Shown piece after piece: positions 59,486 through 64,000 of a stretch of DNA of 64,000 bases. A model generated the notes under the pieces. That model searched no databases and had not been told where the DNA came from. It saw only the letters and a program-made list of their open reading frames with translations. The DNA comes from Paracentrotus lividus (Eukaryota > Echinodermata > Echinoidea > Camarodonta > Echinidae): the NCBI GenBank assembly GCA_940671915.1, contig CALNVZ010003426.1, positions 23,944,957 through 24,008,956 on the forward strand, in the 5' to 3' direction. Both the position numbers and the translations under genes were made by a program. Position 1 is the stretch's first letter, and each line of letters begins with the position of its first letter.

Positions 59486-59839
59486 CAACTATAATCAGAA
59501 GCCCCAGTGGATGGACAACAGTGGAGGGGTCAAATATCACATTTGGTTGCTGGGTAAGTCAGACAAGTAACGCGGATAGGGGCCTCGATGCAGATACTAT
59601 ATGCCGAAGTAGGATCCGATTCACCAAGAACTCCACGATCGTTCCCGAAGACCCGAGACATAGTCAGTCGGGCGGTACCCGAGATGGACAGACGAACCGC
59701 ATCAACTGCACCATGACAATATCGCGGATACAGTCGGGAGACTCTGGGTCTTACGGATGCTGCTGGCCGAACGTCGAGGGAAATTGTTCCCGTCATCCTA
59801 CAAGAATTCTAACAGTGTTACCAGCTAGTACACGTCCAG
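59486..59839 (+). CDS. V-type immunoglobulin-domain exon
   Basis: Seen: acceptor TTCACAG, 354 bases open throughout, and donor GTAGAT at 59840, with both borders in phase 1. Counting 118 residues, TVEGSNITFGCW gives the B-strand Cys22. DSGSYGCCW at 86-94 is the D-x-G-x-Y-x-C signature of the F strand, with Cys92. TRILTVL at 106-112 fits the G strand. The Cys22-Cys92 spacing of 70 is V-set-like. Four further Cys (40, 75, 93, 101) give an even total of six. Four N-glycosylation sequons are visible (N17, N49, N74, N100). The usual C-strand Trp is missing. Known: such domains mediate binding at cell surfaces. Inferred: extracellular recognition domain. The ligand is unknown. It follows the leader exon in phase and precedes the stalk exon. 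Confidence 0.75.
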
Positions 59840-59886
59840 GTAGATATACCAGACCGTTACCGCGAATCCATTATTTAAAAAAAAAA

Positions 59887-60535
59887 GGGGGGGGGGGGTT
59901 ATAGGCAAATATTATTGTTACACTTCTATTTGGCTCATTTCTGAAGAAATGAAAAGAAATAACCCTCCAAACCCATATATCGGTAGAGAGGATATATATC
60001 AAGGAATCTTATGGACGAAAAAAAAAATCACCAAAAATGCCTCATTAGCATAATTTATGCAAATTAGCCCTTTTTGCCCAAAACAAGATCTACTGAATAC
60101 CTCACATATAAATAACTCCATTTTTTGCACAGATGTTCTCTAAACATAATATATCTGGGGAATGAATGGATTGGAATTTCATTTTTTTTTTAAATATATT
60201 TTTTCTTTTGTATTTTATTGTTTTTTAGCTTATTATATATCATGACATTATTACCAGAAAACTAAAACTTTATTCCAAATTCTTATCCATTCATTCCTCA
60301 GAGACACATTTCACCAATAAGCATGCAAAGTTTGAACAGCAACAGACATTCCATTCTTGAGTTATTTTATTTTACAAAAAAAAGGGCATATATCCATAAA
60401 TTATGCTAATTAGGCATTTTTTAAATATATAACCTCTCTACTGATATATAGTTTTGGAGGGTTAATTCTTTTCATTTCTTCAGAAATGAGCCAAATAGAA
60501 ATGTAACAATTTGCCTATAACCCCCCCCCCCCCCC
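59887..60535. mobile_element. Intronic foldback MITE, copy 2
   Basis: Duplicate of 50501-51144 with G-run/C-run ends and GTTATAGGCAAAT/ATTTGCCTATAAC inverted repeats. It lies 47 bases after the Ig exon donor. Confidence 0.8.
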
Positions 60536-60780
60536 TTAAAGACAATAGTTATAAGGGTTGGAAATCAAGAGGCGCGAAACCGGGGGTTGAGTGTTTTAGC
60601 GTTCACCCCTTTTTCAGTTTTGTTTTCTACGTTTCTGTATCTGTATGTAACATTATTTTGAAGGCAAGACAAAAACTAATTGAAACTCATGCAGAGAATA
60701 TCTGACTATATACTGTTTAATGATAGACTGAGATTATTAATATTGGCTATAATATTTATTATCAAACATCTGAGTAATTA

Positions 60781-60870
60781 GTGGCGGATCCAGGATTTCA
60801 AGTAGGGGGGGGGCAAAATTAGATTTTCACGCACGATGACCGAGTGATAAGCGGGGGGAGGGGGGGGGGT
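60781..60870. mobile_element. hAT-like single end, copy 2
   Basis: GTGGCGGATCCAGGATTTCA followed by G-runs. Duplicate of 51387-51475. Confidence 0.45.
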
Positions 60871-60906
60871 AGGCGTTTAATTTTTCGGAAAATGAAAAAA
60901 AAAAAG

Positions 60907-60983
60907 TATCGGAGATGTCTCCGCGACAAGTTTCAAAACAGTCTCAAATTAGTCCCACATCCGTCTCCGCGAAGTGAGATCCA
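60907..60983. mobile_element. GAGACG-family MITE fragment, copy 2
   Basis: GGAGATGTCTCCGCGACAAG through CGTCTCCGCGAAGTGAGATC. Duplicate of 51514-51590. Confidence 0.6.
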
Positions 60984-61120
60984 TAATGATAGTGGACAAT
61001 AAATTGACGTTCAAAGTGAATTGCTCATCATGCGGCAACGGCAATCATTTGTGATTGCTTGATGGCGAGTATGTTTTTTCCACCCGCATTAAAGTTTGTT
61101 CGTGTCTGATTTTGATAATA

Positions 61121-61451
61121 CACTGTAAAAAATATTTGTATTTTTACAGCAAATCTGCTGTCAGCAGAGTCGCCATAAAAAATGTAATTTAAAAAAACAG
61201 TTTTGTTGTAAATTTCTCCTTCAAATAATTACATAAGAAATACAAAATATACGTCAGGAGTAACACATTTGTTCCGTTTTAACCAAATATGTACGCTATA
61301 CATGTAGAACTCTAATGATTTTTTTCCCCCTTCTCTTTCATAAATTCTTAGACGAGAAATTTACAACAAAACTGTTTTTTAAATTACATTTTTTATGGTG
61401 ACTCTGCTGACAGCAGATTTGCTGTAAAAATAAAAACAAAATTTTACAGTG
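61121..61451. mobile_element. TA-flanked CACTGTAAAAAATATTTG MITE, copy 2
   Basis: CACTGTAAAAAATATTTG and TTTTACAGTG ends with TA flanks. The inner GCTGTCAGCAGAGTCGCCAT and ATGGTGACTCTGCTGACAGC pair. Better preserved than copy 1. Confidence 0.8.
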
Positions 61452-61652
61452 TAATTAATGGACTATCTTCTTTTGGAGGCACAACATTTATTGCCCTGAT
61501 TGCCTGCGTCTTCGACAATTCTACTCAAGGCAATAAATGTTGTGTCTCCATCATGGCTATTCCATATTATATTATAGTTTGGAGGATAGAAGTTTAACAT
61601 TCTAAATCAGGAAAATAATACAAAAGTATCGGTCCTGTAATACTCTCTAACT

Positions 61653-61655
61653 ATG

Positions 61656-61727
<72 letters not shown>
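61653..61727. repeat. (CT)n microsatellite at a splice acceptor, copy 2
   Basis: About 37 CT units lie immediately before CCAATTAG, the stalk-exon acceptor. In copy 1 the same tract is shorter and interrupted. Confidence 0.9.
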
Positions 61728-61729
<2 letters not shown>

Positions 61730-61734
61730 ATTAG

Positions 61735-61857
61735 CTCCAACTACGACTCCAGTGATACATAGTTCATCGAATATGCTGACAGGTAGAACAACACCCAGTG
61801 AAAGCAACGAAGTGGTCTATCAATCCATCTCGCTTAGAAGCGGACCTACAGTACTAG
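61735..61857 (+). CDS. Ser/Thr-rich stalk exon
   Basis: Seen: acceptor CCAATTAG, 123 bases open, donor GTATGT at 61858, phase 1 at both ends. Completing the split codon from the Ig exon gives APTTTPVIHSSSN, then MLTGRTTPSESNEVVYQSIS, then LRSGPTVL. About 40% of residues are Ser or Thr and there is no Cys. A VVYQSI phrase could be read as a tyrosine motif, but its position before any membrane segment argues against signalling. Known: Ser/Thr/Pro-rich linkers between Ig domains and membranes are commonly O-glycosylated stalks. Inferred: linker following the Ig domain. The next exon should lie beyond 64000. Without that exon the call rests on splice-site and phase agreement and on conservation of the block in copy 1. 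Confidence 0.55.
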
Positions 61858-62096
61858 GTATGTGGACTTCTAAACACTAGATAATCATAGTTAAAAGTAT
61901 ATTGAGGTAAAGTTAAAGATGCCATCAATTACCCCATGTCTTCTTCTTTTTTTCTCTAAAAAATTAAGATTTAAACAACAATCGTATACTGTCAAGAAGA
62001 AGTAATGATAACAAAGATTAAAGAAAGAGTTGATTAATAATCTACAGAGGAGCAAAACACAGTTAACATGGTTAATAATAAATGAAGGGATGTGTA

Positions 62097-63112
62097 CAGT
62101 GTGTCCCACAAAAAATGCTAATGGTACTTTTGATGGGTATGATATTAAAATTACAATATTATATTGATCATAACTCTACACCCGTAAACTACCATTCATT
62201 CCCTGCAAATGGATGAAATTTTATGTGATATGGTCCAATAATCACAAAGATATGAGCATTTTCTCATCACACATCAGGAAACCTTTCCCTCCAAGTTTTG
62301 TATTCAGTAGTACCGGGTATCGAATAAAAGAAACCGAAGTTTGATCATTAATAATTTGCAAAATATTTCAGTAGTGATTATGAAGTTCATATCACTGTAA
62401 AGTGCAACTCATTGCCATTCTAATGATACCTCTCTCAGCTCACCAATATCACGCATCGCTGAACCCCATTGTTCTGAAAACGTCTTGCAAAATTGTTGGT
62501 GCTCACTTTCGTTCTTCTTGAGATGCGTTATTCAAAATATTAAGAGGAAACCCAACTTTGATCATCAATGAGTGTGAAAGTGAAGCACTTACAATTTTGC
62601 AAGACTTTTTTCAGAACAATGAGGTTCAGCGATGCGTAATATTGGTAAGCTGAGGGACACATCATCAGAATGGTAATGAGTTGCACTTTACAGTGATATA
62701 AATTTCATAAATACTACTGAAATATTTTTCAAAGTATTAATGATCAAACTTGGGTTTCTTTTATTCGACACATCCGGTACTACACAATACAAACTTGGAT
62801 GGAGAGGTTTCCCGATGTGTAATGACAAAATGCTCATATCTTTAGGATTCTTGAACCATATCACATAAAATTTCATCCACTTGTAGAAAACGAATGGTAG
62901 TTTACGGGTGTAGATTTATAAACAATATAGTTTTGTAATTTTAATATTATACCCACTGGCGTAAATCCATTTGCTATTTCTATTCATCAGGGGGGGATGG
63001 CGCTTTGTATTGTTATGTAATATCCCCCCCTGATGAAAAGCATTCTTTACGGATTTACGCCAGTGATTATACCCATCTAAAGTGCCATTAGCATTTTTTG
63101 TGGGACACACTG
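62097..63112. mobile_element. CAGTGTGTCCCACAAAAAAT foldback, copy 2, TA target
   Basis: CAGTGTGTCCCACAAAAAAT and TTTTTTGTGGGACACACTG are exact inverted ends flanked by TA (62095-62096 and 63113-63114). The arms of about 500 bp pair almost throughout, for example TGCCATTCTAATGAT against ATCATCAGAATGGTA. This is Tc1/mariner-type target behaviour. No transposase frame remains. Confidence 0.85.
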
Positions 63113-64000
63113 TATACAAGTTTTACAAGCTTATTTTGAGGTATGTTGATGTAACTGCATTTCAACGGAAACGAGTTGGAAAAAAAAAACTTTTTTTTTT
63201 TTTTTTAATCGAAGGAGATGAATGAGATTTAGTAAACAGAACTTGGATATTTCTTCTGAAAGCAGGTCATGGTTTATCATGTTTATTTCGAGGAAAGGAG
63301 GAACTCAACGGTTACAAAGCTACAAAGGTCATTGATACACGAGAATTTGAGAAGTTCAATGTTCTACAAACATCCTGCAAATATCCGCAACCACTAGAAT
63401 AAGGTTACAAGGAGGGAGTAAGGAACAAACAAGGTCAAGGTCAAAATATATATATATATATACATATCCATCTTGGATGTTTATCACGTGACCTGTTTCG
63501 GATGATTTTTTTTTCCTCCTGGAATGCAAACTCTGAGGTCATATTTGTATTTCCATAATATATAAGGTCAAAGTATAAGTTCATTGGAATGCAGTACCAA
63601 GCAAGCCGACTTTGCTACTACTATTCTGGATTATGTTCTCCCCCCCCCCCGCCCCCTTTCCAGAAAAGAAAATCTTCGGCACATTGGCACTTCCTCTATT
63701 TTCCCCTATCTTTGAATTTCATTTTATGTATATCTTATGGTACTAAAAACACATTCATTGTAATTTCAAGCATGGTAAACGATTTGGTTAAGATTATCAA
63801 TCACCTTTACCAATCAGCCATCTTTATTCTCTTATAATGACCTTAATTTTTCATGTCTTATTGCTGAAATATATGTGTGCTACACTTAGAGTTATGGCAA
63901 CTTTATTCTTGATTTTACCGCATATGCCTTTTGCATGTGGGGCTGTTGCCCTCCAGTGGAAAATAGTTTTCTCCTTAAAACATCTAACTTTCCTTATTAT

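Larger units (their letters stand above)
17879..61857 (+). other. Putative Ig-domain receptor gene model (partial)
   Basis: Proposed order is leader exon 17879-17957, Ig exon (50095-50450 or 59486-59839), then Ser/Thr-rich stalk exon (52333-52456 or 61735-61857), continuing past the window. All visible donors and acceptors fit GT/AG and every junction is phase 1. There is no transmembrane, cytoplasmic or 3' end inside the window. It is therefore unknown whether the product is membrane-bound or secreted. The gene may also be two genes, each with one Ig/stalk pair. No orthologue is named, because the Ig domain alone does not allow it. Confidence 0.35.
59239..64000 (+). repeat. Direct duplication, copy 2 (continues past window)
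   Basis: Begins AAGGGAACTCTGCCATATTA, matching 49854 onward, and runs to the window end without losing similarity. Spacing between copies is about 9.39 kb. Exons in this copy are intact. Confidence 0.9.

Overview
This window is animal (metazoan) nuclear DNA. It is AT-rich, has almost no long open reading frame, and is packed with short inverted-repeat transposons (MITEs), foldback elements, minisatellites and homopolymer runs. The palindrome TAGGCCTA occurs 12 times, the 19-mer GCGAGCGCGAAGCGCGAGC and its variants recur, and hAT-like ends of the form CAGTGGCGGATCCAGG are present. This texture resembles marine invertebrate deuterostomes, most likely an echinoderm. That assignment is an inference from sequence style, not from a marker gene.

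Only one host gene can be supported, and only in part. It lies on the + strand and appears to encode a secreted or cell-surface immunoglobulin-domain protein. A signal-peptide exon sits at 17879-17957. A V-type Ig exon is at 59486-59839, with a damaged twin at 50095-50450. A Ser/Thr-rich stalk exon is at 61735-61857, with a damaged twin at 52333-52456. Every splice boundary is phase 1, so the exons can be joined in any order or duplicated without a frameshift. The Ig and stalk exons lie in a directly repeated block: 49854-54642 matches 59239-64000 at a spacing of about 9.39 kb, and the second copy runs off the window. No transmembrane or cytoplasmic exon is visible. Copy 1 carries many one-base indels relative to copy 2, in exons and introns alike, and an assembly gap plus a poly-C run lie just upstream. 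Misassembly or unpolished sequence must therefore be excluded before the duplication is believed.

Layout. 1-10 kb holds foldback elements, a 32-bp minisatellite and two adjacent GCGGTCACAA MITEs. 11.7-15.7 kb is a TTA-flanked, ACTCG-rich element split by a hAT-like element that carries a GGGGCGCCAAATCGACCTTA satellite. 16-18 kb holds the upstream region and signal-peptide exon. 18.3-25.2 kb is a run of tandem repeats and a compound element built from ATACCATACATATGGTAT units. 25.2-30.5 kb holds two TA-flanked or related foldbacks, a MITE and a (TA)n run. 35.0-37.1 kb is a decayed PIF/Harbinger transposon interrupted by its own deletion derivative. 37.7-38.0 kb is a LINE ORF2 tail. 38.4-49.3 kb is another MITE-dense stretch, including a nested TA-flanked element with repeated GTCACGCGAGTCAC motifs and back-to-back MITEs sharing TAA targets. 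49.8-64.0 kb holds the duplicated Ig/stalk exon blocks.

No tRNA, rRNA, CRISPR, bacterial operon or intact virus-like gene was seen. Most of the window is best read as the repeat-laden intron(s) and flanks of the Ig-domain gene.
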